From contig JBBDRD010000050.1 in the NCBI GenBank assembly GCA_040905665.1, positions 6,954 through 70,953 on the forward strand: DNA of 64,000 bases, given 5' to 3'. The notes under the pieces are model-generated. The model saw only the letters and a program-made list of their open reading frames with translations. It was not told the DNA's origin and searched no databases. Source of the DNA: DASVCN01 sp040905665 (GTDB lineage: Bacteria; Deinococcota; Deinococci; Deinococcales; Trueperaceae). Of the stretch, positions 26,187 to 34,219 are shown one piece after another (the first letter of the stretch is position 1; each line of letters opens with the position of its first letter). The position numbers and the translations under genes were made by a program.

Positions 26187-26216
26187 AAGGTACCAGCGCC
26201 CGGAGCCGTTTGGCAA
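26187..26216 (-). promoter_or_regulatory. Promoter of hup
   Basis: -35 TTGCCA (26211-26216) and extended -10 TGG-TACCTT (26187-26192), spacer 18 bp, about 28 nt before the hup ATG. Unlike most genes here it has a real leader with a Shine-Dalgarno. Confidence 0.65.
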
Positions 26217-26349
26217 GGGGTCGATTGCCGTTTTTGCCGTTTCTCATGCGAATTTCCTGGCTCTTGTGAGATAAGCAGCAGTTGGCCAGAGAAGTGTCGA
26301 GGGGCTGCAAAAGCGTGCTGCACGTCAACCGCCCCCCGACTGGCGAGTT

Positions 26350-26883
26350 TCACCTCGGCGTAGCTCGAAAAACCAGGCGACCGAGCAGCGCACCCAGGAT
26401 CAGGGCCGGAATGACGAGCGCCAGGGCCAACAGGTCCAGCGGCCTCCCCTGGACCAGCTGGGCGACGGTCACCGATCCAGCTAGCAGCGTCCCGCCGGCG
26501 ATGGTGTAGAGGGGTGCGGGCGTGGTCTCGCGGCGCATGAACCAGAGGGTTGCGAAATATCCCAGCATCAGATAGAAACCGGCAGCAATCAGGCTGGTTG
26601 CTAGACCGGCTTCCTGCTGTTCGGCAGGAGCGACGCTCTGCAGGGTAATGAAAAACACCGTTACGGCAGCGAGTACACCGGCAAAACGACCAGGAACGCG
26701 TCCGCGCCGCACCGGGCGCTGTTCGTCGCCTTCAGCCAGTCCACTCTGGCGCTTGACTGATTCGCTGCTCCGCGACTTACGAAGCTGCCGCACCTTTGCT
26801 CGTCGCTCCTCGCGCTTCCGCGTCTTCTCCTTCTCCTGTTTCTTGTCCTGCTTGTCCTGGGCTCGACGGAACTGTCTATTCAT
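26350..26883 (-). CDS. Small membrane protein with basic, coiled N-terminus
   Basis: A 177-residue protein of unknown function. Residues 1-40 (MNRQFRRAQDKQDKKQEKEK...) are highly charged and helical; the MNRQFRRAQ opening recurs in short uncharacterised proteins of several phyla. From about residue 65 there are four hydrophobic segments (FAGVLAAVTVFFITLQS, FYLMLGYFATLWFM, LYTIAGGTLLAGSVTV, LALALVIPALILGALL). The ATG at 26883 is chosen because the MNRQ motif starts there and a TATGCT box (26890-26895) sits exactly 6 nt upstream. It diverges from mgtE (165 bp between starts), but no functional link is shown. Confidence 0.7.
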   Translation of the reverse strand: MNRQFRRAQDKQDKKQEKEKTRKREERRAKVRQLRKSRSSESVKRQSGLAEGDEQRPVRRGRVPGRFAGVLAAVTVFFITLQSVAPAEQQEAGLATSLIAAGFYLMLGYFATLWFMRRETTPAPLYTIAGGTLLAGSVTVAQLVQGRPLDLLALALVIPALILGALLGRLVFRATPR

Positions 26884-26889
26884 TCGCTC

Positions 26890-26895
26890 AGCATA
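26890..26895 (-). promoter_or_regulatory. -10 box, leaderless promoter
   Basis: TATGCT on the minus strand, 6 nt before the ATG of the small membrane protein. Confidence 0.5.
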
Positions 26896-27047
26896 GGCTC
26901 TCAGGTGACTCCCGCCAAGTTGACCTTCCCAGCCGGCTCGGGCGATGGAATGGGGCGACGGAATGGTCACGAGATTGTGCAACCGCGCGGTAGCATTGCC
27001 GAGGACCGGTCAGTCAGCTGAGCAGAGGCGAGTGGGAGGCTAGCAAC

Positions 27048-28439
27048 ATGGTCGAAACGGGCTTTCGTGAGGAGGAGGTGACCCGGCTCAGGGAGCTGAT
27101 AGTCGATCGGCGCTTCTTCGAGATCCGCCGGCGGCTCGAAACGCTCGACCCTCCCGATCTCGCCGATCTTATTCTTGCCCTGGGGAACGAGAACCAGGCG
27201 GTGGTGTTTCGGCTGCTGCCCAAGCGTATGGCGATCGAAGCGTTCGAACACCTTCCCTTCGATGTCCAGGAGGGACTACTCAAGGCCCTGGGCGACCACG
27301 ACGTGGCCTCGATCCTCGACGACATGTCGCCCGACGACCGCACCGCCCTGCTCGAGGAACTGCCCGGAAAGGTCACCAAGCGGCTTCTGAACCTCCTCTC
27401 GCCCGAGGAACGAGTGGTTGCCACCCAGCTCCTGGGATTTCCCGAAGAGAGTATCGGCCGGCTGATGACGCCGGACTGGGTAGCGGTAAAGCCGCAGTGG
27501 AAGGTGCGCGAGGCGCTCGAACACGTGCGCCACTTCGGCCGGGACAGCGAAACGCTCAACGTGGTCTACGTGGTGGCCAAGGGCGGGAAGCTGCTCGATG
27601 ACATTCGCATGCGAGAACTGCTGCTCACCAACCCGGAGGCTCGCATCGAGGAGCTCATGGACCGGCAGTTCGTCGCCTTGAGCGCCAGCGACGACCAGGA
27701 GGAGGCGGTGGGCGTCTTCCGGCGCTTCGATCGCACTGCCCTCCCGGTAGTGGATAGCGAAGGGATCCTGGTCGGCATCATCACGGTCGACGACGTGCTC
27801 GACGTCGCCGAGGCCGAGGCGACCGAGGACTTCCACAAGTTGGGTGCGTCGGGAGCCCTCGACGAGCCCTATCTGACGATCAGGCTTGGCAAGATGATCC
27901 GCAAACGGTCGCCCTGGCTCATCCTGCTCTTCTTCGGGCAGATGCTCACGACGAGCGCGATGGGATATTTCGGGGACGAGATCGAGCAGGCCCTGATACT
28001 CACCATCTTCCTGCCGCTGATCATCTCCAGCGGCGGCAACAGCGGCTCGCAGGCGGCGACCCTCACGATCCGAGCAATCGCCGTGGGCGAGGCGAGACTG
28101 CAGGACTGGTGGCGGGTGGCGCGCCGCGAGCTGGCGTCGGGATTGGCGATCGGCGCGGTCATGGGTGCTCTCGGATTCCTACGCGTAGCCGTGGGCGAGT
28201 GGAGCGGCGGCGATTATGGAGCGGCCTGGCCCTACGTGGGTCTAACCATCTGGCTATCGCTGGTGGGCGTGGTTACCTGGGGGACGCTGATAGGTGGGCT
28301 CCTGCCCCTCTTCCTCAAGCGGCTGGGCGTCGACCCTGCCACCTCGTCGACACCTTTCGTCGCCACGCTGGTCGACGTGACGGGGATAGTCATCTACTTC
28401 AGTATCGCCGCGAGCGTGTTGCGCGGCGTGCTCCTCTGA
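27048..28439 (+). CDS. mgtE: MgtE family magnesium transporter
   Basis: Homodimeric Mg2+ channel, 463 residues. Cytosolic N domain (about 15-125; LDPPDLADLILAL, LDDMSPDDRTALLEELP), tandem CBS domains (about 130-250; GRLMTPDWVAV, DVGII-like GIITVDDVLDVAEAEATEDFHK) that sense Mg2+, a plug helix, and five C-terminal membrane helices (SPWLILLFFGQMLTTS, FLPLIISSGGNSGSQAAT with the conserved SGGNSGSQ, and the pore region near FVATLVDVTGIVIYF containing the conserved Asp). The ATG at 27048 has GGGAGG (27034-27039) upstream at 8 nt. No M-box riboswitch is visible in the short leader, so gating rather than transcription probably sets Mg2+ flux. Confidence 0.95.
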   Translation: MVETGFREEEVTRLRELIVDRRFFEIRRRLETLDPPDLADLILALGNENQAVVFRLLPKRMAIEAFEHLPFDVQEGLLKALGDHDVASILDDMSPDDRTALLEELPGKVTKRLLNLLSPEERVVATQLLGFPEESIGRLMTPDWVAVKPQWKVREALEHVRHFGRDSETLNVVYVVAKGGKLLDDIRMRELLLTNPEARIEELMDRQFVALSASDDQEEAVGVFRRFDRTALPVVDSEGILVGIITVDDVLDVAEAEATEDFHKLGASGALDEPYLTIRLGKMIRKRSPWLILLFFGQMLTTSAMGYFGDEIEQALILTIFLPLIISSGGNSGSQAATLTIRAIAVGEARLQDWWRVARRELASGLAIGAVMGALGFLRVAVGEWSGGDYGAAWPYVGLTIWLSLVGVVTWGTLIGGLLPLFLKRLGVDPATSSTPFVATLVDVTGIVIYFSIAASVLRGVLL

Positions 28440-28538
28440 TCGAGCTCGCTCTGGGTGGATGTGCCTACCCCAGCCCGGCGTGATCGACGCTTTTGCCCAG
28501 GCCGCTCCACGGGCATGGGCGAGAGGCCACGAGCTGGG

Positions 28539-28997
28539 TTATCGCCGGTCGACCATCGCCCACAACTCCGCCGGCGTCAGAACCTCAAACGGAAGGTCGC
28601 CGGACATGTCGATTAGGTGCGGGTCACCGGTTATCAGCGCCCCAGCATCAGCCGCAGCGGCCAGCTCTATGAACATCTGATCTTTAGCATCCCGGCACTG
28701 GGGTAGCTTCAAGCCTGAGGGGATCTCGATCGTCTCCGTGAAGGGCAGATAGTCGCCCAGCAGCTCTTCCCGGTCCGCTTGCGAGAGCCGGAACTTCGCA
28801 TATTCCATTACGCGCACCAGTTCAACCGCGGTTGGATGCGAGATAAGCGGCACTTGTCGCTTGCTTCGCCACTCGTCCCGCAACCAGGCGAGACGACCAT
28901 GCTCGAACAACAACGCCGAAACAACGACGTTCGTATCGAATACCAGCCGCAGCGTCAATCCCCCCGTGTCAATCCCGCCGTGCCCAGCGAATCGCAT
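28539..28997 (-). CDS. PIN domain toxin, VapC-like (type II toxin-antitoxin)
   Basis: Predicted Mg2+-dependent ribonuclease toxin, about 140-152 residues. The four acidic PIN residues are visible: Asp in LVFDTNVVVSALL, Glu in AVELVRVMEYAKF, Asp in CRDAKDQMFIELA and Asp in ALITGDPHLIDMS. It is of the 'putative toxin-antitoxin PIN, COG1569' branch. The start is uncertain: ATG 28997 overlaps the antitoxin gene by 29 nt, while TTG 28958 starts right before the PIN strand but has no well-spaced ribosome site. A 14-bp slippage duplication (28954-28976) lies exactly at this junction. Pairs with the AbrB-like gene upstream. Confidence 0.8.
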   Translation of the reverse strand: MRFAGHGGIDTGGLTLRLVFDTNVVVSALLFEHGRLAWLRDEWRSKRQVPLISHPTAVELVRVMEYAKFRLSQADREELLGDYLPFTETIEIPSGLKLPQCRDAKDQMFIELAAAADAGALITGDPHLIDMSGDLPFEVLTPAELWAMVDRR

Positions 28998-29190
28998 CGG
29001 TTACATCCCGCTCGGTGATTCCCAGTTCGGAGAGTTTGTCGCGAGCCTCACTTGCTCTGCTCGGCCGCAAAGGCTTCAATACGATCGTCCCGCCATCTTC
29101 ACTCACCTCGAAATAGTCAACGTTCGGAAACCGGCTGACGATTTCCTTTGGAAGTGTGATCTGATTTTTCGAAGTCTTCTTTGCCAGCAC
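28969..29190 (-). CDS. AbrB/MazE-type antitoxin
   Basis: A 73-residue DNA-binding antitoxin; the N-terminal swapped-hairpin fold is seen in KTSKNQITLPKEIVSRFPN, with YFEVSEDGGTIVLKPL as the second half. The C-terminal SEARDKLSELGITERDVTDAI should wrap the PIN toxin. GTG 29190 has GGAGG at 5 nt. An extended -10 box TGC-TACACT is at 29213-29218. Antitoxin-first order and overlap with the toxin gene are standard for type II modules and imply autoregulation. Confidence 0.8.
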   Translation of the reverse strand: MLAKKTSKNQITLPKEIVSRFPNVDYFEVSEDGGTIVLKPLRPSRASEARDKLSELGITERDVTDAIRWARRD

Positions 29191-29212
29191 ATTAGCCTCC
29201 GCAATTCAGACA

Positions 29213-29221
29213 AGTGTAGCA
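29213..29221 (-). promoter_or_regulatory. Extended -10 promoter of the PIN/AbrB module
   Basis: TGC-TACACT on the minus strand, about 23 nt before the antitoxin GTG. Confidence 0.45.
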
Positions 29222-29313
29222 TGACAAGGAAGTAAGGAAAGCAGAGTTCCTACCGGGTATCAGTGTGAATAGACGCCGTTCTCCGATTCGGGGCCCCGGG
29301 TAACAAGTACGCA

Positions 29314-29332
29314 CACAGCCCCCTAGGCTGTG
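29314..29332. promoter_or_regulatory. Inverted repeat upstream of the aldehyde dehydrogenase promoter
   Basis: CACAGCC-N5-GGCTGTG, a perfect 7-bp dyad ending 22 bp before the -10 box, where a -35 would lie; a possible operator. Confidence 0.35.
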
Positions 29333-29354
29333 CTACCGGGGCGTGTCCGCTTGC

Positions 29355-29360
29355 TAGACT
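29355..29360 (+). promoter_or_regulatory. Extended -10 box, leaderless aldehyde dehydrogenase promoter
   Basis: TGC-TAGACT, 5 nt before the ATG at 29366. Confidence 0.5.
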
Positions 29361-29365
29361 GAACC

Positions 29366-30802
29366 ATGACAACGTTGGCTTCCTTCGAAAGACGGTTCAT
29401 AACCGACGATTGGCACGAAAGCGAACGCACCTTCACCGTAACGAGTCCAGTGAATCAGGAGCCATTGGCCCAGGTCGCCGATTGCGGCGCCGAGGAGGCC
29501 CGGCAGGCCGCCTCCATCGCCTGGGAAGCTTTCAAGAGTTGGAAGTCTACGACAGCATTCGAGCGGAGCGAGCTGCTCATGCGCTGGCACGATCTGTTGA
29601 TGGAGAACCGCGACGAGCTGGCGCGCACCATGAGCCTCGAGATGGGCAAGCCGGTGCGCGAGGCGCGCGGCGAGGTCACTTACGCAGCAGGCTTCGTGAA
29701 GTGGTACGCCGAGGAAGCCAAACGCACATACGGCAGCGTCATTCCCAGCCACGCTCCAGGCAAACGACTACTGGCGTTGCACCAACCGGTGGGCCCGGTC
29801 TACGCCATCACTCCCTGGAACTTTCCGGCCGCAATGATCACGCGTAAGGCCGCGCCGGCGCTGGCGGCCGGCTGCACCATGATCGTCAAGCCGGCCGAGC
29901 AGACACCGCTATCGGCCCTGATGCTCGCCGAGCTGTGGCAGCAGGCGGGCGGTCCCAGCGGAACGCTGCAGGTGCTGCCGGCGCTCGATCCGGTTCCCGT
30001 TTCCGACGCGCTTTTGGAGGACCCGCGGATCCGTAAGGTGACCTTCACCGGCTCGACCGAGGTAGGCAAGATCCTCTACCGGAAGTCGGCGGACACGGTC
30101 AAGAAGATCTCGCTGGAGCTGGGCGGGCACGCGCCCTATCTGGTCTTCGCCGATGCCGTTATCGACAAGGTGGTGCGTGAGGTGATCGCCTGCAAATTCC
30201 GTAATGCGGGGCAGACCTGCGTATGCACCAATCGGGTGTACGTGCAGGGTCCGATCCTGGAAGAGTTCACTGAACGCTATGTCGAGGCGGTACAAGAGCT
30301 GCGCATGGGTGACCCACTCGACGAGAAGACCGACGTTGGCCCGCTGGTCGATCAACAGGGCCTCGATAAGGTGATCGCTCACGTGAAGGATGCGGTGGCG
30401 AAGGGTGCGAAGGTTGTCATCGGCGGCGCCGCCGGCGAGGGCCTCTACTTCCAACCCACCGTTCTCACCGGGGTGAACGTTGACATGCGGTTGATGCACG
30501 AGGAAACCTTCGGTCCGGTAGCACCGCTGCTCTCGTTCGACACCGAGGAGGAGGCGATTGCCATGGCGAACGACACGCCCTACGGGCTTGCGGCCTACCT
30601 CTACACTAACGACCTCTCGCGGGCCTGGCGGGTTTCGGAAGCGCTCGAGTACGGCATCGTCGGGGTGAACGATGGTGTCCCATCGGTTCCCCATACGCCG
30701 TTCGGCGGGATGAAGCAGTCTGGCCTGGGTCGGGAGGGTGGCCCCTGGGGAATCGACGAGTACCTGGAGATCAAGTACGTCTCGATGGGCCTCCCCGGCT
30801 GA
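29366..30802 (+). CDS. gabD: NAD(P)-dependent aldehyde dehydrogenase, succinate-semialdehyde type
   Basis: A 478-residue ALDH closest to succinate-semialdehyde dehydrogenase. Key residues: NAD site ITPWNFPAAMITRK and FTGSTEVGK, general base in LELGGHAP, nucleophile in RNAGQTCVCTNRVYV (the CVC pair is typical of GabD enzymes), and the C-terminal PFGGMKQSGLGREGG. The likely reaction is oxidation of succinate semialdehyde to succinate; glutarate semialdehyde is another possible substrate. No GABA aminotransferase is nearby. The ATG is preceded by an extended -10 box at 5 nt, and a dyad lies farther upstream. Confidence 0.88.
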   Translation: MTTLASFERRFITDDWHESERTFTVTSPVNQEPLAQVADCGAEEARQAASIAWEAFKSWKSTTAFERSELLMRWHDLLMENRDELARTMSLEMGKPVREARGEVTYAAGFVKWYAEEAKRTYGSVIPSHAPGKRLLALHQPVGPVYAITPWNFPAAMITRKAAPALAAGCTMIVKPAEQTPLSALMLAELWQQAGGPSGTLQVLPALDPVPVSDALLEDPRIRKVTFTGSTEVGKILYRKSADTVKKISLELGGHAPYLVFADAVIDKVVREVIACKFRNAGQTCVCTNRVYVQGPILEEFTERYVEAVQELRMGDPLDEKTDVGPLVDQQGLDKVIAHVKDAVAKGAKVVIGGAAGEGLYFQPTVLTGVNVDMRLMHEETFGPVAPLLSFDTEEEAIAMANDTPYGLAAYLYTNDLSRAWRVSEALEYGIVGVNDGVPSVPHTPFGGMKQSGLGREGGPWGIDEYLEIKYVSMGLPG

Positions 30803-30858
30803 GCCTTGGAAGATCCGGTAACCGAAAGCGTCCTTCAGTCGAACTGACGCCGGATCAG

Positions 30859-30999
30859 GTGATGGGATCGGTTCTGGACGCCTGCAGGCGCTCGCCCCAT
30901 CACGCCGCTCGACTGCGCTACTTGTTCGCGCTCAAACGTACTGCCCACGGCGACCTGAGCGGTTGCTGGCTGATCAGCGGGCTCGAGCGGGTGTGGTAG
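30859..30999 (+). other. Possible small ORF of unknown origin
   Basis: In the 230-bp gap after the aldehyde dehydrogenase a frame reads VMGSVLDACRRSPHHAARL, RYLFALKRTAHGDLSG and CWLISGLERVW to a stop at 30997. The composition looks protein-like (helical, mixed charged and hydrophobic), but there is no ribosome site and no family I recognise. It may be a gene fragment or a 46-residue protein. The rest of the gap shows nothing. Confidence 0.25.
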
Positions 31000-31034
31000 C
31001 GGTTCAGGCCTGGTAGATCCCGTAATGGATAAGC

Positions 31035-31553
31035 CTACCGAACCGCCGGCGCCCTCACTCTCACGGGAATTTCGATTGGCCGGCTCTCGCCGCCTCGCGA
31101 GAATAGTTCGGCCCGAACGGTGGACTCACCCAGGTCGGCATCCGCGGGAACCTGCAACCTGAGCACGGGGGAGATCCTCAGCGTGACCGTCCCGGTCTCC
31201 TGTCCGTATCTGGTTTCCGTCGTGCGGTGGGCACGAATTTCGGCGAGTTCAAGGTCCCAACCGGCTGGTACACGTGCGTTCCTCAAGTCGAACCGTGTCA
31301 CCACATTCGCGCTTTCCTGGTCGACTCCCTGGGGAATCCAGAACGTTCCGGATAGGTCGGAGGCGCTGAGCCCGAACTCCTCGAGCGAGTAATCGATCCG
31401 CAGATAGGCTTCGCTCCCTTGCTCCGCGGTTACCTGCTCACCGGGTTCGACGACCATGGGAACCCGGACGCCGGAACCTCTGATGGTTGGGGCGCAGGCC
31501 GACAGCAGCCACGAAAGGCACAGAAGGCACGCGATTACCGAAAAACGCTTCAT
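31035..31553 (-). CDS. Secreted lipoprotein of unknown function
   Basis: A 172-residue protein with a clear lipoprotein signal: MKRFSVIACLLCLSWLLSAC, where LSAC is the lipobox and Cys20 the lipidation site. The mature part is beta-rich (ELAEIRAHRTTETRY, TVTLRISPVLRLQVP, PIEIPVRVRAP) and ends in an Ig-like strand, suggesting a periplasmic or surface domain. I do not recognise the family. The ATG at 31553 has a strong GGAGG at 5 nt; a longer open frame upstream is not used. A TATGAT -10 candidate lies at 31623-31628. Divergent from the amidase gene. Confidence 0.75.
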   Translation of the reverse strand: MKRFSVIACLLCLSWLLSACAPTIRGSGVRVPMVVEPGEQVTAEQGSEAYLRIDYSLEEFGLSASDLSGTFWIPQGVDQESANVVTRFDLRNARVPAGWDLELAEIRAHRTTETRYGQETGTVTLRISPVLRLQVPADADLGESTVRAELFSRGGESRPIEIPVRVRAPAVR

Positions 31554-31745
31554 CTCTACCTCCTTCACACGAACCCGCAGGGGGCGCACGACTGCACTTC
31601 GACCGTGCCGCTCCCACGGATCATCATATGAACCAGGATGACACGAACGCTCGGCAGAATCCGCCGCCTGCTGCCTTGGCTCATACTCCTCTGCAATACG
31701 CGCGAGGCGCCAGCACCGAAAAGCTGAGTGGGTCACAATAGCTTT

Positions 31746-33365
31746 ATGAACGACTCCCACCACCGTGAAAAACCTTCTGTCTCCCCGGATGACGCCGCGG
31801 CTGCCGAACGACTTGCAGGAATCAGCTTCACGAGCGAGGAGAGATGGCTGCTGCTGGCGAGGGCTCGCGAGCAACTGCTGGGTTACCAAGTGGCCCGCGC
31901 TGCCGCCCTCGAAAACCAGGTCGAACCGGCGCTGCGTTTCGATCCGCGTCCAGCGGCGAAGGCTCGGGAGCCGGTACTTCCATCCCTGCCGATGATCGAG
32001 CGAACGGCGGCCCTGCCGGATGCGGAGGAGCTTGCATTCTTACCCGTCACGAAGCTGGCCCAGCTCCTGCGCTCGGGACAGACCAGCTCGCTGGAGCTCA
32101 CCCGTCTGACACTCGACCGGCTCCGACGTTACGGGCCCAAGCTGCGCTGTCTGGTGACTCTCACCGAGGACATGGCGCTGCGGCAGGCGGCGCGTGCCGA
32201 CGAGGAGCTGGCTTCCGGATTGGACAGAGGAGCGCTGCACGGTATCCCCTATGGAGCCAAGGATCTTCTTGCGGTACCCGGCTACCCCACCACATGGGGG
32301 GCCGAACCCTTTCGCGATCAGCACTTCGAGAAGCCCGCGACCGTGGTCGAGCGGCTCGAGCGCGCGGGAGCGGTGTTGGCAGCCAAGCTCTCTCTCGGCG
32401 AGCTGGCCATGGGTGACGTGTGGTACGGCGGAATGACCATCAATCCTTGGGATCCCGGCAACGGCTCCTCGGGCTCCTCAGCGGGTTCGGCTGCTGCCGT
32501 TGCCGCGGGGCTGGTGCCCTTCGCCATCGGTTCGGAGACGATGGGCTCGATCGTGAGCCCGGCCACCCGTTGTGGGGTAGTTGGACTTCGGCCCAGCGCC
32601 AACCGGGTTTCGAAGCATGGAGCCATGGCTCTGGCCTGGAGCCTCGACAAGCTGGGACCGCTGGCGCGCAGTGTCGAGGATTGCGCTTTGGTGCTACAAG
32701 CGATCGCAGGTCCCGACGGGAACGACGCCGGCGTCGTGGACTTCGGTTTCGAATGGGACCGGACACAGCGTCCGGAGAAGCTGCGTATCGGCTTCGTGGA
32801 GCCGGCGTTCGCAGATGGACCGGCGCGGGAGCGTAATGGCCAGCTTCTCTCGGCATTGCGGGCGCAAGGCATGAATCCGGTGGCGATCACCCTTCCCGAG
32901 TTCGCCGCCGAACCGATCATGACGGTGTTGATGGTGGAGGCTGCGGCCGCCTTCGACGAGCTCACCCGCTCCCACCACGATGACGAGCTGGCCCAGCAGG
33001 GCCAGGCCGCTTGGCCGAATCTCTTTCGTGCGGCCCGTCTTGTGCCGGCGGTGGAGTACGTTCAGGCGAACCGGCTACGGACCATTGCGGTTCGCCAGAT
33101 GGAGTCGCTGTTCGGCACGCTGGACGCCTACCTGTGCCCCTCCTCTCACCACACCAACCTCTTCCTGACCAATGCCACAGGAAACCCGTCGGTCGCAGTG
33201 CCGGTCGGCTTTGACGAAAACGGCGTGCCGCTCCGGTCAACGATGACAGTGACCGGCAGGCTGTTCGGCGAACAGGAGGCGCTTGCCGTGGCGCGGGCGG
33301 TTGAGGAAGCGGTAGTCGAGGTGGCGGGCGCTAGACCGCGGCCAGACCTTACACCGTTCGCTTGA
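31746..33365 (+). CDS. Amidase signature family hydrolase
   Basis: A 539-residue amidase of the AS family (GatA/fatty-acid amide hydrolase fold). The Ser-cisSer-Lys triad is visible: Lys in YGAKDLLAV, cis-Ser in GSSGSSAGSA and nucleophile Ser in ETMGSIVSPA. About 110 extra N-terminal residues precede the core. The large subunit-type GatA role is unlikely because no gatB/C is adjacent and the N-terminal extension is unusual; a stand-alone amidase is more probable. The ATG at 31746 gives MNDSHHREKP; an in-frame GTG at 31728 is possible. The upstream CACAAT, 6 nt before the ATG, is only a weak -10. Confidence 0.85.
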   Translation: MNDSHHREKPSVSPDDAAAAERLAGISFTSEERWLLLARAREQLLGYQVARAAALENQVEPALRFDPRPAAKAREPVLPSLPMIERTAALPDAEELAFLPVTKLAQLLRSGQTSSLELTRLTLDRLRRYGPKLRCLVTLTEDMALRQAARADEELASGLDRGALHGIPYGAKDLLAVPGYPTTWGAEPFRDQHFEKPATVVERLERAGAVLAAKLSLGELAMGDVWYGGMTINPWDPGNGSSGSSAGSAAAVAAGLVPFAIGSETMGSIVSPATRCGVVGLRPSANRVSKHGAMALAWSLDKLGPLARSVEDCALVLQAIAGPDGNDAGVVDFGFEWDRTQRPEKLRIGFVEPAFADGPARERNGQLLSALRAQGMNPVAITLPEFAAEPIMTVLMVEAAAAFDELTRSHHDDELAQQGQAAWPNLFRAARLVPAVEYVQANRLRTIAVRQMESLFGTLDAYLCPSSHHTNLFLTNATGNPSVAVPVGFDENGVPLRSTMTVTGRLFGEQEALAVARAVEEAVVEVAGARPRPDLTPFA

Positions 33366-33392
33366 GGTACGAACTCCGCGGTTGAGATTGGG

Positions 33393-33398
33393 TAGGTT
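33393..33398 (+). promoter_or_regulatory. -10 box, leaderless monooxygenase promoter
   Basis: TAGGTT, 5 nt before GTG 33404. Confidence 0.4.
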
Positions 33399-33403
33399 GG
33401 AGT

Positions 33404-34219
33404 GTGCAGGAGCAGCTCGACGTAATCGTCATCGGGGGCGGGCAGGCCGGCTTGGCGCTGGGCTACTACCTCAAACAACTCGGTGTGCGCTTCTCGATAC
33501 TGGACGGCGCGGACGAAATCGGCGCCGCTTGGCGGTCCCGGTGGGATTCGCTCACGCTCTTCACCCCATCACAGTGGGCTCGACTCCCCGGACTTCCCTT
33601 CCCGAAACCGTCAGATTCCTATCCGAGCAAGGACGAGGTGGCGGACTACCTGAAGCGGTATGCCGAGCAGTTCGAGCTGCCCGTCGACTTGAATAGCCGG
33701 GTCGTCGGCCTGAAGCGGCGGGATCACACTTTCCTCGTCCAGACTGAAACAGCCGAGCTCGAGGCGACGCAGGTGGTGGTGGCGACGGGGCCGTTTCAGC
33801 GACCGCTCGTGCCCGCTCTCGGCCTTGAACTGGACGAAGAGGTGGTCCAACTCCACAGTTCCGGTTACAGGAATCCGCACTCCCTGCCTCCAGGTGAGGT
33901 GCTGGTCGTTGGAGCGGGAAACTCGGGAATGCAGATCGCCGAGGAAATAGCAGCTTCGCGGAAGGTGATCCTGTCACAGGGTCGCACCCTGCCCATCGTG
34001 CCACGACGTGTCCTGGGACGGAGCCTCTTCTGGTGGCTGGAAATAACCGGCCTGATGAACGTCCCGGCTTGCTCCGCCCTGGGACGCCGCATGAGCAGCA
34101 ACGACGAGGTGGTCATCGGCGCCAGCCCAGGACGGGTTGACAGCGCGAGGGTCGATGCGCCCACTCCTCGGGCAGCCACTGCGCGTGCGCCTCCAGCAGA
34201 TCGTCGACCATATCCCTAA
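33404..34219 (+). pseudogene. Flavin-containing monooxygenase, C-terminally truncated
   Basis: A CzcO/trimethylamine-monooxygenase-like flavoprotein. FAD motif IVIGGGQAGLALGYYL at the start, PSQWARLPGLPFP, the ATG-type VVVATGPFQRP, and the NADPH Rossmann motif VVGAGNSGMQIAEE. After VVIGASPGRV (about 34135) the expected last 80-110 residues, including the second ATGY motif, are absent; the frame instead runs through the antisense of the GH4 gene in a low-complexity Arg/Ala/Pro tail. The two genes overlap tail to tail by 107 bp, as if a deletion removed both 3' ends. Probably inactive, though a folded FAD/NADPH core remains. Confidence 0.65.

Noticed and set aside
26883..27048. M-box or other Mg2+ riboswitch before mgtE
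   Set aside because: The leader is short, and none of the conserved M-box segments could be found.
31728..31745. GTG 31728 as start of the amidase
   Set aside because: Adds six residues with no ribosome site; ATG 31746 is simpler, although neither start is strongly supported.
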